From positions 1 through 62,586 of the forward strand of contig NZ_JOGO01000047.1 in NCBI RefSeq assembly GCF_000719475.1: DNA of 62,586 bases, in the 5' to 3' direction. Both the position numbers and the translations under genes were made by a program. Shown one piece after another: positions 1-8,246 of the stretch; the first letter of the stretch is position 1, and the number at the start of each line of letters is the position of its first letter. The notes below the pieces were generated by a model, which was not told where the DNA came from, searched no databases, and saw only the letters and a list, made by a program, of their open reading frames with translations. The DNA is from Streptomyces sp. NRRL F-5630 (GTDB taxonomy: Bacteria > Actinomycetota > Actinomycetes > Streptomycetales > Streptomycetaceae).

Positions 1-289
1 TGCGCCAGCACCGCCCGATTGACCATGATCGCCACAGCCGGATCATGCCATCACCTGGCACGACACCTCACCCGCTATCACGCACCAACTCGTAAGGGGA
101 CACGTGCGGGACACGTAGGCCGACGCGAAAGGGCCCGCCGGGGTGACCGGCGGGCCCTTCGTGCTGTCCGGACGTCAGGCGTCGAGCACCTGGCCGTCGT
201 GCCGCACGACGGGCGGCTGAACGCTCCAGGCTGACTTGACTACATGACGGTAGTAGCATGACTCCCGCTCAGAGGCAGGGGAGGCCGTC
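1..289. other. Left-edge region with no complete gene; probable element/chromosome junction
   Basis: No complete gene is visible. On the minus strand an open frame runs leftwards and stops at 175-177 with the tail PVVRHDGQVLDA, followed by a strong hairpin terminator at 129-159. That looks like the genuine 3' end of a chromosomal gene whose body has been separated from it. The left boundary (attL) of the integrative element would then lie between the open frame and the integrase start, near 234-270, where the short inverted repeat ACTAC/GTAGT flanks ATGACG. I did not find the matching N-terminal half elsewhere in the window, so the junction is an inference. Confidence 0.3.
129..159. terminator. 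Bidirectional hairpin terminator
   Basis: A perfect 13-bp stem (AAGGGCCCGCCGG / CCGGCGGGCCCTT) closes a 5-nt loop. It sits just downstream of the minus-strand stop codon at 175-177 and upstream of the integrase gene, so it can insulate the element from its flank. Confidence 0.7.
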
Positions 290-1723
290 TTGGCACGCAA
301 GGTGGGGATCTACACCCGGATCTCGCGGGATGACGAAGGCGATGCGCTCGGCGTCGCCCGGCAGCGCCAGGACTGCGAGCGTCTGACAGATCTGCGGTCG
401 TGGCAGGCCGTGAAGGTCTACGAGGACAACGACGTATCGGCGTTCAAACGGAACGTCGTGCGCGACGAGTTCGAGCTGATGTTGAAGGATCTGCGGGCCG
501 GGCTGATTGACGGCATCGTGGCGTACGACCTGGACCGTCTTGCCCGCCAACCACGGGACCTGGAACGCCTGATCGAGATCTACGACGACCGTCCCCGCCT
601 GGAGTTCGCCACCGTCACGAACGACGTGAACATCGGGAAGCCGGACGGCCGCACGATGGCGCGCATCATGGTCGCGTTCGCCAACAAGTCCTCGCACGAC
701 GCGTCACGCCGCATCAAGCGCAAGCACCTGGAGTTGGCCCAGCAGGGGAAGGACAGCGGCGGCCCGGCCCCGTACGGGTGGCGGAAGGACGACCGGACGA
801 AAGTCGATCCGGTGGCCTCCAAAGCCATCCGGGACGCACAGCGAGAGGTGCTTGCCGGCGTACGCATCGGCACCATCCGCACCCGGTGGCAGGAACAGGG
901 CCTCGGGAACCCGCGCGAGGGTACCAAGCGCATGGCGCACCACCACGTGGAACAGATCCTCACCAACCCCCGTCTGGTCGGCTACCGCACGTACCACGGC
1001 GAGGTGCTGCACGGCGAGGACGGACAGCCCGTGATGGGCGAGTGGGACCCGATCAACACCCTCGAAGAGTGGGAGGCCATCTGCGCCGCCCTCGCCGAGC
1101 GGAAACGGCAGCAGCCGGGCAAGTCCCTGGCCCGCAAGTATCTGCTCTCGGGCATCGCTCGCTGTGGCCTGTGCAAGACCAAGATCCGAGGGCAGAACAA
1201 CCGGCGATGGACGCCCGAGTCCAAGGCCGCGCGCTTCACCTACCAGTGCTCCGTGGTCAACGGCGGGTGCGGGAAGGTCGGCCGCGTGGGCGAGCCTGTA
1301 GACCGACTGATAGCGCAGCTCGTCTTGGAGGAGCAGCGGAATCGAGCATCGGTGACGGCGGTTCCCACCGAGCAACGTTGGCCGCGCGAGTCCGAGTTGA
1401 ACCAGGTGAACGCCGAGATCGCGCAACTCGTCGAGGCGGAGCGGACGAAGCAGATCACGGTGACCACGCTGTTGCAGCTCCTGCCGGCGAAGGAGCGGGC
1501 GCGCGAGTCGCTGAAACTGGAGCGGGCCCGGTTCTACAAAGACCGGAAGCAGGCCGAAGCCAAAGGCGACACCGCGAACCTCACGGCTGACGAGTTCTTC
1601 TCGCTTCCCATCGAGCGTCAGCAGGAGATCGTCTTGCACAGCCTCTCGGCCGTGCTCATCCACCCGGCGGGGCGGGGGAAGCGCAAGTTCGACCCCGCCC
1701 TCATCGAACCTGTCTGGCGCTGA
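290..1723 (+). CDS. Large serine recombinase (integrase)
   Basis: Site-specific integrase of the phiC31-like large serine family, 477 aa. The N-terminal resolvase domain (about 1-150) has the nucleophile Ser12 in YTRIS and the helix segment with DRLARQPRD near residue 85-93. A Recombinase domain follows (about 160-270), then a zinc ribbon with Cys292, Cys295, Cys320 and Cys327, and a C-terminal coiled-coil helix rich in Glu/Arg (about 360-430). The start is TTG at 290, chosen because GGGGAGG lies 5 nt upstream. The gene should catalyse attP x attB integration and, with a directionality factor, excision. No obvious directionality factor is encoded; the 51-aa protein at 1727-1882 is the nearest small candidate. 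Confidence 0.93.
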   Translation: MARKVGIYTRISRDDEGDALGVARQRQDCERLTDLRSWQAVKVYEDNDVSAFKRNVVRDEFELMLKDLRAGLIDGIVAYDLDRLARQPRDLERLIEIYDDRPRLEFATVTNDVNIGKPDGRTMARIMVAFANKSSHDASRRIKRKHLELAQQGKDSGGPAPYGWRKDDRTKVDPVASKAIRDAQREVLAGVRIGTIRTRWQEQGLGNPREGTKRMAHHHVEQILTNPRLVGYRTYHGEVLHGEDGQPVMGEWDPINTLEEWEAICAALAERKRQQPGKSLARKYLLSGIARCGLCKTKIRGQNNRRWTPESKAARFTYQCSVVNGGCGKVGRVGEPVDRLIAQLVLEEQRNRASVTAVPTEQRWPRESELNQVNAEIAQLVEAERTKQITVTTLLQLLPAKERARESLKLERARFYKDRKQAEAKGDTANLTADEFFSLPIERQQEIVLHSLSAVLIHPAGRGKRKFDPALIEPVWR

Positions 1724-1726
1724 GGA

Positions 1727-1882
1727 TCAGGCCCGGCCCTGGAGCACGAGCGCCCGCCGCACCCACTCCGCGTCACGTTCCGGGGCCCGGCGGAGATGCA
1801 TCCGCACCCATTCCTCAGTGCTCATGACCGGCGCCGCCGTGGCGCGCTTGTCGGTCCGACGCCGCTTCTCATTCGCGCTCAT
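1727..1882 (-). CDS. Small basic protein coupled to the replication initiator gene
   Basis: A 51-aa protein rich in Arg/Lys (MSANEKRRRTD...), ending in an amphipathic segment with EEWVRMHLRRAPERDAEWV. Its ATG at 1882 lies inside the last codons of the upstream rep gene (14-bp overlap), so translation is coupled. In classical AICEs the gene after rep is the excisionase, but I see no clear helix-turn-helix here. It could be a recombination directionality factor for the serine integrase that converges on it from the other side; this rests only on size and position. Confidence 0.55.
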   Translation of the reverse strand: MSANEKRRRTDKRATAAPVMSTEEWVRMHLRRAPERDAEWVRRALVLQGRA

Positions 1883-3257
1883 CGAGCATCCCTCCGGCGA
1901 GTTCTTCGCGGGCGGTTTCGCGGTTGGTGTGGATCTCGTGGGCGATGCGGGCGGCGAGCCAGGATTCGCCGGGGGTGTGGCCGTGGCCGGCGTAGGCCCA
2001 GTGGGCGAGGGTGAGGGTGGTGGCTTCGGCGTCGTCGGGGTCGGGCAGGCCGAGGGCTTCGCGTTGTTGGGCGGCGCGGTAGTCGGCGCGGGTCTGGCGC
2101 AGGGCGCCGAGGGTGGTGGAGTAGCGGCGGGACTTGGTGGAGAAGTGGCCCCGGAAGCCGAGCATGTGGGCCCAGTCGCGGAGCTTGAAGTCCGGGTAGA
2201 GCGGGTGCAGGTCGAGGCACGCGGCGATGAGGCGGGCGGGGTGCTCGGGCACGCCGAGGAGGTCGAGGGCGTCTTTGCTGCCGATGCGGCGATCCACCGT
2301 GCCGGTGGTCTCGGCGGCTTTGGTGGCGTACTTGGCGACGTAGGAGGCCACGGCCTGTTCGGTGAGGTCTTCGCCGGCGCCGAAGGCGACGATGGGGCGC
2401 ACGTCGAGCTGCGTGCCCCAGCGCAGGGTGCGGGCGGGCTGGTCACCGGCGGCGGGGACATCGACGGCGGCGCGGGTGGCGGCGGCCCGGAAGGCGTCTT
2501 CGAGGAGATCGAGGGTGGCCCACGGCGGGGGCGGGGTGTCGGGTCCGTCAGGGCCGTCGAGGCGTACGACGGCGTGGAAGTGGATGGCGCCGCGTTTCTG
2601 GTACTCGGCGACCTTCCCGTACGACACCCGGAGCTGTGCTTTGAGGTCGGCTTGGGTGAGGCCGACGCGCTTGGCGAGTTCGCGCGGCAGGTAGATCGTG
2701 AGGTAGCGCCAGAGCTGTCCGGCATGGTTGTTCCACAGAACGGCGCCCGCGTAGTCGTAGGCGTCCGCATCGAGCGGAATGCCGAGTTCGGGGGCGTCGT
2801 CGGGGTGGGCGGTGCCGCAGCGGCAGCGGCCGGTGCGGGGGCGGTTGTGGACGGGGCCGAAGCTGGGGGCGGTGAGGGTGATGAAGGCGCGGGGGTGATC
2901 GCGCACGGTGTGCGGGGTGCCCTTGTCGGGGTCGCCGGTGAGCCCGGCGCGGATCAGATGGTAGGTGTCGGCGCTGTACGTGCGGGCGCAGGAGGGGCAG
3001 CGCGAGGCGCGGCGGTTGCCGCAGGCGACGCGGAGCACAGCGCCGGGCTCATGGTCGGTGGTGTAGGCGTGGAGGACCTGGCGGGTGGCGGCGTCGAGGG
3101 TCTTGGTGCCGCCGGTGAGGCGGATCGGGTCGGCGCAGCCGCCGGTGCGGCGCGTCTGGTCCTGCCAGCGGTCGAAGCCGGGGGCCCCGGCCACCCTGCA
3201 CACGTCGGTGAGGATGGCCGGGGTCAGGCCCGCCGCTGCGAGGGCGGGGTGGGTCAC
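1869..3257 (-). CDS. repSA: Rolling-circle replication initiator, RepSA family
   Basis: 462-aa initiator of the actinomycete RepSA type. Visible motifs are a Cys cluster (CGNRRASRCPSC, 79-90) followed by further Cys around 145-147, the HUH metal-binding pair His226/His228 in AIHFHAVV, and the catalytic tyrosine motif YVAKY (Tyr306 and Tyr310). These are the nicking elements of rolling-circle initiators, so the element should replicate as a circle before transfer. The ATG overlaps the stop of the methyltransferase gene by 4 bp, which places rep at the distal part of the long minus-strand operon running from 8582 down to 1727. A double-strand origin is expected nearby but was not pinned down. 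Confidence 0.9.
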   Translation of the reverse strand: MTHPALAAAGLTPAILTDVCRVAGAPGFDRWQDQTRRTGGCADPIRLTGGTKTLDAATRQVLHAYTTDHEPGAVLRVACGNRRASRCPSCARTYSADTYHLIRAGLTGDPDKGTPHTVRDHPRAFITLTAPSFGPVHNRPRTGRCRCGTAHPDDAPELGIPLDADAYDYAGAVLWNNHAGQLWRYLTIYLPRELAKRVGLTQADLKAQLRVSYGKVAEYQKRGAIHFHAVVRLDGPDGPDTPPPPWATLDLLEDAFRAAATRAAVDVPAAGDQPARTLRWGTQLDVRPIVAFGAGEDLTEQAVASYVAKYATKAAETTGTVDRRIGSKDALDLLGVPEHPARLIAACLDLHPLYPDFKLRDWAHMLGFRGHFSTKSRRYSTTLGALRQTRADYRAAQQREALGLPDPDDAEATTLTLAHWAYAGHGHTPGESWLAARIAHEIHTNRETAREELAGGMLDERE

Positions 3258-4453
3258 GCGGCCACCTCCAAAGCTGAGGTGACCAGCGGACGAAGGGCTG
3301 CGGTGGCGAGCAGAGGCGGGACGGCGTTACCGATCTGCTCGAACTGGCGGGTCTTGGAACCCTGGAAGGGGTAGCCAGGCGGGAAGGTCTGGAGGACGGC
3401 GGCTTCCCGGACACTGATACGGACCGGCTCAGGCCCCGCAGGAGCGGCAGGGTGCCAGGAGACGTCGCTGGCCGCATGCCCGAATACGAGGGTGGCGGCA
3501 GGTTCGTCGGTCCGGCGGATGGTGGCGTTGGCGCGGTTGCTGTGTTTCAGGACCCACTGACTGCCTGCCCTCGCCGTGAACGTGGGAGCAGGCGCGTTGT
3601 GCGGGTCGGTGGTCTGCCGGGTGCCATCGGGCTGCTGATTGCGGTTGGTGTGCAAGATCCAGGTGCCGCGCTGCTGTGCGTCGAGCAGGGCCTTGCGGGC
3701 GCTAGAGGGGAAGGGCTCTGGGCCGCCGCTCTTGCCGCCGCCGGCGGTGACAGTCGGGGTGGGACGGTCAGTAGCCCCCCAGCCGAGCGCGTCGGCCATG
3801 GTCACCCACGGATTCAGGGCGGGCCCGAACAGGGTTTCCGGACCAGGCTCCCTCGCGTGGGTGGGCTCCGGAGGAGAGGCGGTGCGGATGCGGGAGGCGA
3901 GCAGCAGGACGCGGCGGCGGGTCTGCGGGACACCGTAGTCGGCGGCGTTGACGACACCGGTCCACACCGAGTAGCCCAGAGCACGCAGGAGGGCCGCGAG
4001 GTGGGCGAACAGCGGCGCCACGGCGGGGACTTCTTCGAGGGCGATCCACTCGGGGCGCAGGTCGAGGGCGTAGCGCAGCGGTTCGAGGACCAGCAGGGAG
4101 CGCGGATCTGCGCACGCGGTGCCCAGGACGGCGCGGGTGTCGTTCCCGCGGGTGAGGTCGTCCAGGCCCTGGTGGCACAGGTCGATATCGTCACATCCGG
4201 CACGCAGTCCAGCGGCACTGAAGGTCTGGCAGGGCGGGGAGGCGATCAGCCCAGTCACCTTCCCGGCGAGCGGGGCGGTGGGGTAGGCGGCCACATCGGC
4301 ACGGATGGTGGTGTGTCCAGCGGCTGCGCGGGTGGCACAGGCAGAGGCGTCGATCTCGATACCGACGTCGCTCATGCCGAGGCCGCGCAGCCCCTGCGAC
4401 CAGCCGCCCGGTCCCGCGAAAAGATCCAGGGCTACGCGAGGGATGGTGTTCAC
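3254..4453 (-). CDS. C5-cytosine DNA methyltransferase
   Basis: 399-aa cytosine-5 methyltransferase. Motif I is LDLFAGPGG (9-17), the catalytic motif IV is SPPCQTFS with Cys75, motif VI is EEV at 140-142, motif VIII is QTRRR at 177-181, and motif X (QIGNAVPP) lies near 373-380. The GTG start at 4453 is chosen because it forms a GTGA overlap with the upstream 61-aa gene and leaves motif I at the usual N-terminal position. No restriction endonuclease gene is adjacent, so this is an orphan enzyme. Solitary methyltransferases are common on actinomycete elements and probably protect transferring DNA against host restriction (inference). Confidence 0.92.
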   Translation of the reverse strand: MNTIPRVALDLFAGPGGWSQGLRGLGMSDVGIEIDASACATRAAAGHTTIRADVAAYPTAPLAGKVTGLIASPPCQTFSAAGLRAGCDDIDLCHQGLDDLTRGNDTRAVLGTACADPRSLLVLEPLRYALDLRPEWIALEEVPAVAPLFAHLAALLRALGYSVWTGVVNAADYGVPQTRRRVLLLASRIRTASPPEPTHAREPGPETLFGPALNPWVTMADALGWGATDRPTPTVTAGGGKSGGPEPFPSSARKALLDAQQRGTWILHTNRNQQPDGTRQTTDPHNAPAPTFTARAGSQWVLKHSNRANATIRRTDEPAATLVFGHAASDVSWHPAAPAGPEPVRISVREAAVLQTFPPGYPFQGSKTRQFEQIGNAVPPLLATAALRPLVTSALEVAA

Positions 4454-4635
4454 TTCTCGCCCTCCCCGTCCTTCGGGGTGTTGGCGTCGATCCACTCTTC
4501 GGCGCAGACCTTGTGGACGGGCTTGCCCCGGTCGGAGCGCAGCGGGGTCGGCTTCGTGCAGATCACGCACGGCTTGTCGCCGTTGTGGTCGTAGTGCTCG
4601 GGCGAGCGCCAGTCGAGGAAGGCCATTCCGGTCAC
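4450..4635 (-). CDS. Small cysteine-containing protein in the transfer/replication operon
   Basis: 61-aa protein with a CVIC pair near the centre (KPCVICTKP) and a third Cys in the C-terminal half (HKVCAEEW). The pattern suggests a single small zinc-binding fold. It overlaps the upstream 62-aa gene and the downstream methyltransferase gene by 4 bp each, so all three are translated together. Function not recognised. Confidence 0.65.
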   Translation of the reverse strand: MTGMAFLDWRSPEHYDHNGDKPCVICTKPTPLRSDRGKPVHKVCAEEWIDANTPKDGEGEK

Positions 4636-4820
4636 CGCCCGGCCGTGACGGGGGCGGGGGCGGTGCGGGTGGTGGTGCCGGTGCCGTGGCAGGCGGGGCA
4701 GACGGCGGGGAGGGTGTGGCGCTGCCCGGTGGGGGTGGTCTGGCCGGTGGTGATGTGGGCGACCGCGAAGCCGTCGCAGGAGCCGCAGATGGGCGTGACG
4801 GGGTAGGGCTGGGGCATCAT
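4632..4820 (-). CDS. Small two-CxxC zinc-finger-like protein
   Basis: 62-aa protein with two CxxC pairs, CGSC near residue 12 and CPAC near residue 41 followed by HGTG, resembling one DnaJ-type cysteine repeat split by a loop. A second small protein of this style is encoded at 6703-6894, so the element carries at least two. Start ATG at 4820 with AAAGG upstream. Function unknown; probably part of the transfer operon. Confidence 0.65.
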   Translation of the reverse strand: MMPQPYPVTPICGSCDGFAVAHITTGQTTPTGQRHTLPAVCPACHGTGTTTRTAPAPVTAGR

Positions 4821-4907
4821 GGGGGCGTGCCTTTCTGATTCTTCGGATCGGGTGGGTACGCCCCGGAGCGGCGGAAGTTTGGCGACCGAGGCCGCTCCGG
4901 GGGTTGG

Positions 4908-5474
4908 TCAGTTGTGGGTGTTGCGCCTGCCGCGACGGCCCCTGTCCTTGTCCGCGTACATGGCGGCGTCGGCGTGGGTAAGCGCGGCGGACAGGTCCGG
5001 GACGGTCAGGTCGTGGCGGTGGCAGAAGCCCGCCGAGGCGCCGACCGGGAGCCGGTTGCCGTGGTGGGTGACGGGCTGGTTGAGGGCCCAGCCCAAGGCG
5101 CGGGGGCCGGGGGTGCGGGCTAGGTCGGGGACGGCGGCGGCGAACTCGTCCCCGCCGATGCGGGCGGCGATCCCGTGGGGTCCGGCCCAGAGCGCGAGGC
5201 GCTGAGCGGTCGCGGTGAGCACCGCGTCACCGGCGTCGTGCCCGTACGTGTCGTTGACCGTCTTGAAGTCGTCCAGGTCCACCAGGAGCACGACGGCGTT
5301 CGGGGACTTAGCGAGGAGCCGGGAAGCGCGGGCGGTGAAGGCGGCGCGGGTGGGCAGGTCGGTGAGCGGGTCGCGGCGGGCGGTCGCCAGGCTGCGGATG
5401 AGGTAGCCGGAGTGGGTTGCCCAGCCGAGGACCGGGACGACGGCCGCGAGGGCGGTGGCGTCCAACGTGCTCAC
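4908..5474 (-). CDS. GGDEF-domain protein, probable diguanylate cyclase
   Basis: 188-aa protein with a short hydrophobic N-terminus (about 8-30) followed by one GGDEF domain. The domain entry DPLTDLPTR (35-43), the metal/phosphate segment DLDDFKTVND (66-75) and the signature GGDEF (107-111) are intact, so catalysis of c-di-GMP formation is plausible. I see no RxxD inhibitory site five residues before the signature. The GTG start at 5474 overlaps the stop of the spdD-like gene. Its place among Spd genes suggests a role in spreading or in altering the recipient cell, since c-di-GMP controls development through BldD in Streptomyces; that link is inference. Confidence 0.85.
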   Translation of the reverse strand: MSTLDATALAAVVPVLGWATHSGYLIRSLATARRDPLTDLPTRAAFTARASRLLAKSPNAVVLLVDLDDFKTVNDTYGHDAGDAVLTATAQRLALWAGPHGIAARIGGDEFAAAVPDLARTPGPRALGWALNQPVTHHGNRLPVGASAGFCHRHDLTVPDLSAALTHADAAMYADKDRGRRGRRNTHN

Positions 5475-5773
5475 CGGCCCTTGCGCAGGTCGTTGAGGAG
5501 CAGGCGCAGGACGACGGCGACCACGGCGACGGAGATACCGGTGATGGCGACCGCGAGGAGCATGGACACCAGGACGGTCCCGACGACGAGGACGACGGCC
5601 GTCCCGCCGGCGGCGACCGTGATGACGGCGGCCGGGGTGAGCTGGACCGTGGGCCGCGAGACCGGCACGGGCGCCGGGGCCGCGGGCTGAACGGGGGCCG
5701 GGACGGTGCCGTCCACGGGGACGGTCGGGGTGGTCGGCGGGGTGTCGTGGGGCGGGTACTTCGGGGTGAACAC
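5471..5773 (-). CDS. SpdD-like membrane protein (intramycelial spread)
   Basis: 100-aa protein with a Pro/Thr-rich N-terminal tail (about 1-45) followed by a long hydrophobic region (about 50-92) and a short basic end (LRKGR). Size, Pro-rich start MFTPKYPP and location match SpdD-type proteins of pSAM2-like elements, which help plasmid spread between mycelial compartments. It is coupled by overlap to the GGDEF gene. Confidence 0.7.
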   Translation of the reverse strand: MFTPKYPPHDTPPTTPTVPVDGTVPAPVQPAAPAPVPVSRPTVQLTPAAVITVAAGGTAVVLVVGTVLVSMLLAVAITGISVAVVAVVLRLLLNDLRKGR

Positions 5774-5791
5774 GGTGGTGGTTCCTTCCGG

Positions 5792-5980
5792 TCAGGGCTT
5801 GCAGTGGTGGGTGCGGGCGGCGAGTTCGGCGGCGGAGCGGTCGCGGTAGTCGGCGGAGAAGCCGCAGCCGGGGGCGGTGCAGGCGGCGGTGTGACGGGCG
5901 GTGCCGTGGCGGTCGTAGTAGGTGCCGACCTGCACGGGTCCGATCCGGATCGTGCGGCGGTAGCGGTTGGGCACGGGCAC
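5792..5980 (-). CDS. Small mobile-element transfer protein
   Basis: 62-aa protein with the signature IGPVQVGTYY near residues 13-22 and Cys/His residues in CTAPGCGFSADY and the C-terminal HHC. Proteins with this sequence style are regularly found beside spd genes of Streptomyces elements and annotated as mobile element transfer proteins. The Cys/His spacing suggests metal binding. Exact role unknown. Confidence 0.7.
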   Translation of the reverse strand: MPVPNRYRRTIRIGPVQVGTYYDRHGTARHTAACTAPGCGFSADYRDRSAAELAARTHHCKP

Positions 5981-5994
5981 GGTGTCTCCTCGGT

Positions 5995-6696
5995 TCAGGT
6001 GAGCTGGAGTTCGGCGGTGACGGCATTGGCGAGGGCTTCGGGCAGGCCGAGGCGGGCCCGGAGCGTGGCGGCGGGGATCGGTTCGCCGGAGGCGGCACGG
6101 TGGGCGTCCGCGACCTTGCGCGCGTGATCCAGCAGCGCGGGCGGAACACCGGGGGCGGACGGCTTCGGAGCCGGTGGTTCAGGCTTCGGGGCGGGTGGCG
6201 GCTCCACAGCCGGTGCGGGTGCGGGGTCGGCGGCGGGGAGCGCGGCCGGGGCCGGTTCCTCCTCGCGGTCGATCTCGACCTCAGCCGAAGCCGGGACCGA
6301 GGCCGGGGGCGCCGGATCGGGGTCGGGCGCGGGGGCCGGGGTGGTGTTGTGGATGAGGAGGCTGCCGCCGAGGAAGGCCAGCGCGGGCCAGCCCGCGACG
6401 AGGATGCGCAACCAGGCGGGAACGTGCACGAGGTCGAGGAGACCGGCGGTGGCGACGTTGGCGCCGAGCGAGGCGGTCAGGGCGATCCCGAACCACGTCC
6501 AGGCCGTGCGGTCCCCGCGCGAGGTCCGCAGCCGACGCCATGCGGCGACCAGGAGCAGGTCCACCGAGATCGGATAGGCCCACGCCTTCCACCCGTCCTG
6601 CCCAGCCGCGTCCGCGACATCGTGGATGTGGGCGAAGGACAGGGCGCCGGCGATGACCGCTTGCACGAGCACCGCGTCAACTCGCATACGCGACAT
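5995..6696 (-). CDS. DUF2637 membrane protein (SpdB-like)
   Basis: 233 aa. The N-terminal half (about 1-115) contains four hydrophobic segments and matches the DUF2637/SpdB pattern of plasmid-spread proteins. A long Pro/Ala-rich linker follows (about 118-175), then a C-terminal helical segment with ARKVADAHRAASG and LPEALANAV, which resembles the small helix-turn-helix tail of these proteins. It should sit in the membrane with TraSA and take part in spreading the element through the mycelium. Confidence 0.8.
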   Translation of the reverse strand: MSRMRVDAVLVQAVIAGALSFAHIHDVADAAGQDGWKAWAYPISVDLLLVAAWRRLRTSRGDRTAWTWFGIALTASLGANVATAGLLDLVHVPAWLRILVAGWPALAFLGGSLLIHNTTPAPAPDPDPAPPASVPASAEVEIDREEEPAPAALPAADPAPAPAVEPPPAPKPEPPAPKPSAPGVPPALLDHARKVADAHRAASGEPIPAATLRARLGLPEALANAVTAELQLT

Positions 6697-6702
6697 GGTG
6701 GT

Positions 6703-6894
6703 TCACTCCTTCTCGGGAGCGGCCGGGGTGGCTTCGCCGCTGCCGAAGCAGGTGAGGCACATGCCGTCCTGCTTGCCGACCACGCGGCGCTTGCGACCGA
6801 CCCGGACGGCGACCGCGACCACCCCGGAGCCCTGGCACACCTCGCACGCGACGGGCGCCGGCGGCGTCTTCTTCCTGGTGGTCATGGCGGTCAC
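6703..6894 (-). CDS. Small DnaJ-like CxxCxGxG protein
   Basis: 63-aa protein with two repeats of CxxCxGSG (CEVCQGSG and CLTCFGSG), the arrangement of a minimal zinc finger of DnaJ type. The GTG start at 6894 is preferred over ATG 6885 because it gives a GTGA overlap with the tra stop. It lies between the translocase and spdB genes. Function unknown. Confidence 0.7.
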   Translation of the reverse strand: MTAMTTRKKTPPAPVACEVCQGSGVVAVAVRVGRKRRVVGKQDGMCLTCFGSGEATPAAPEKE

Positions 6895-8243
6895 TCCGTC
6901 ACCGGGCGGGGCCGCACGACCGGGGCCGGAGCCGTGTCCGTGTCCGGGGTCGCGGGGGCGGGCGGGCGGAACGGGTCGAGGGCGGGCAGGCTGTCGGGGA
7001 CGAGGTGGGCGAACTCCCGGCAGACGGCGACGACTTCGGCCTGTGTCGTCTGCGGGGTGCGGATGCGGGACCAGCCGCCGGAGGAGTCGGCGGCGACCGC
7101 GAGGCCGGGCCGGTCCGGCGGGATCGACGTGGCGACCGGTACGGCGTCCGGGGCAACGTCCCCAAGGCCCATCTCGGCGGTCTGCTTGTCGTTGACGCGG
7201 TGCACGACCCGCCCGGTGAGCTGTGCGCGGAGCATCGTGGCGCCCTTGCCCAGCTCGGAGCCGAAGCGCTGCCCGCACACCTCCAGGTAGATCCCGACCG
7301 CACGGGCCATCTGCGCCAGCCGGATCAACGACGTGACCAGCCGTTCCCGCCGCTCCTCGTCCTTGCGCGAGGCGGTGAGGAAGAGTTCCGCCACCTCATC
7401 CACGAGGGCCACCAGCGACACCGGCCGCAGCTTCGCGGGCAGCTCCCACATGTCCGAGGCGCCGTGCGAGGCGATCAGGTCGAATCGTGCCTCCATCTCC
7501 GCCACGAGGACGGACAGGAGCCGGTCCGCGTCGTCGGGGGTGGTGGCCAGGGCGGACAGGCGTGGGGCGTACGCGGACTGTTCGACGCCGTGCTTGCAGT
7601 CGATCCCGACCACGGCGACCGGCAGCGGCGCGAGGCCCTTGACGAGGTTGCGCTGGTACATCGACTTACCCGACTGGTTGGCCCCGAGCGTCAGCGAGTG
7701 CGGCACCTGCCGGAAGTCCCGTACGAAGGCCGTGCCGTCTTCCCGCAGCGCCACCGGGACGACCAGGCCCTTGCCCTTGGGTGAGTGGCGCGGCATCCGT
7801 ACCCGGCGCAGTACGTCGTAGCCGGTCATCCGCAGTTCCACGAACCCGGGCTTCGTCGGGACCACGGTCACCGAGTGGACGCCCCAGGCGTGCCGCAACC
7901 GTTCCGAGGCGGCGGCCACGTCGGCGGGTTCCAGACCGGCCGGGAGCCGCAACGACACCCGCAGCCCCGTGGACGTGCCACGCAGGCGGCGCACCTTGGG
8001 CGGGACCGGCTGCACCTCACGGTGAGCGACGTTGCGGACCATGAACGCCCGCAGCCGCGACGGCTGAACCGTCAGGTCACACACGTCCATCACGGACGAG
8101 TACGTCCAGGTGAACCGGGCCGAGGCGAGCGGCAGGCCCACCGTGGACCAGTACAGGCGCGGCGCCCGGTACTTCGCGACCCCGAGCCCGCCGGCGGCCG
8201 ACAAGGCCCCCGAGGCTTCGAGCCACAGCGACAGATCCGGCAT
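6891..8243 (-). CDS. traSA: FtsK/SpoIIIE-type DNA translocase, TraSA-like transfer protein
   Basis: 450-aa double-stranded DNA translocase. The Walker A motif GANQSGKS is at 187-194 and the Walker B region LVALVDEVAEL at about 278-287. There is a short non-polar N-terminal region and a Pro/Ala-rich C-terminal tail (about 425-450). Proteins of this type move unprocessed double-stranded DNA between mycelia in a single-protein conjugation system, binding clt repeats on the plasmid. The next gene overlaps by 4 bp. Expression is probably controlled by the GntR protein encoded divergently, which has operator-like repeats upstream. Confidence 0.9.
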   Translation of the reverse strand: MPDLSLWLEASGALSAAGGLGVAKYRAPRLYWSTVGLPLASARFTWTYSSVMDVCDLTVQPSRLRAFMVRNVAHREVQPVPPKVRRLRGTSTGLRVSLRLPAGLEPADVAAASERLRHAWGVHSVTVVPTKPGFVELRMTGYDVLRRVRMPRHSPKGKGLVVPVALREDGTAFVRDFRQVPHSLTLGANQSGKSMYQRNLVKGLAPLPVAVVGIDCKHGVEQSAYAPRLSALATTPDDADRLLSVLVAEMEARFDLIASHGASDMWELPAKLRPVSLVALVDEVAELFLTASRKDEERRERLVTSLIRLAQMARAVGIYLEVCGQRFGSELGKGATMLRAQLTGRVVHRVNDKQTAEMGLGDVAPDAVPVATSIPPDRPGLAVAADSSGGWSRIRTPQTTQAEVVAVCREFAHLVPDSLPALDPFRPPAPATPDTDTAPAPVVRPRPVTE

Positions 8244-8246
8244 GAC

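Noticed and set aside
113..125. Shared octamer GGCCGAC-type word near 117-124 and near 10,310 as att core
   Set aside because: Eight bases are too few in this GC-rich DNA, and the positions do not restore a gene across the junction.
3254..4453. Complete restriction-modification system
   Set aside because: No endonuclease gene lies next to the methyltransferase; the neighbours are small zinc proteins and rep.
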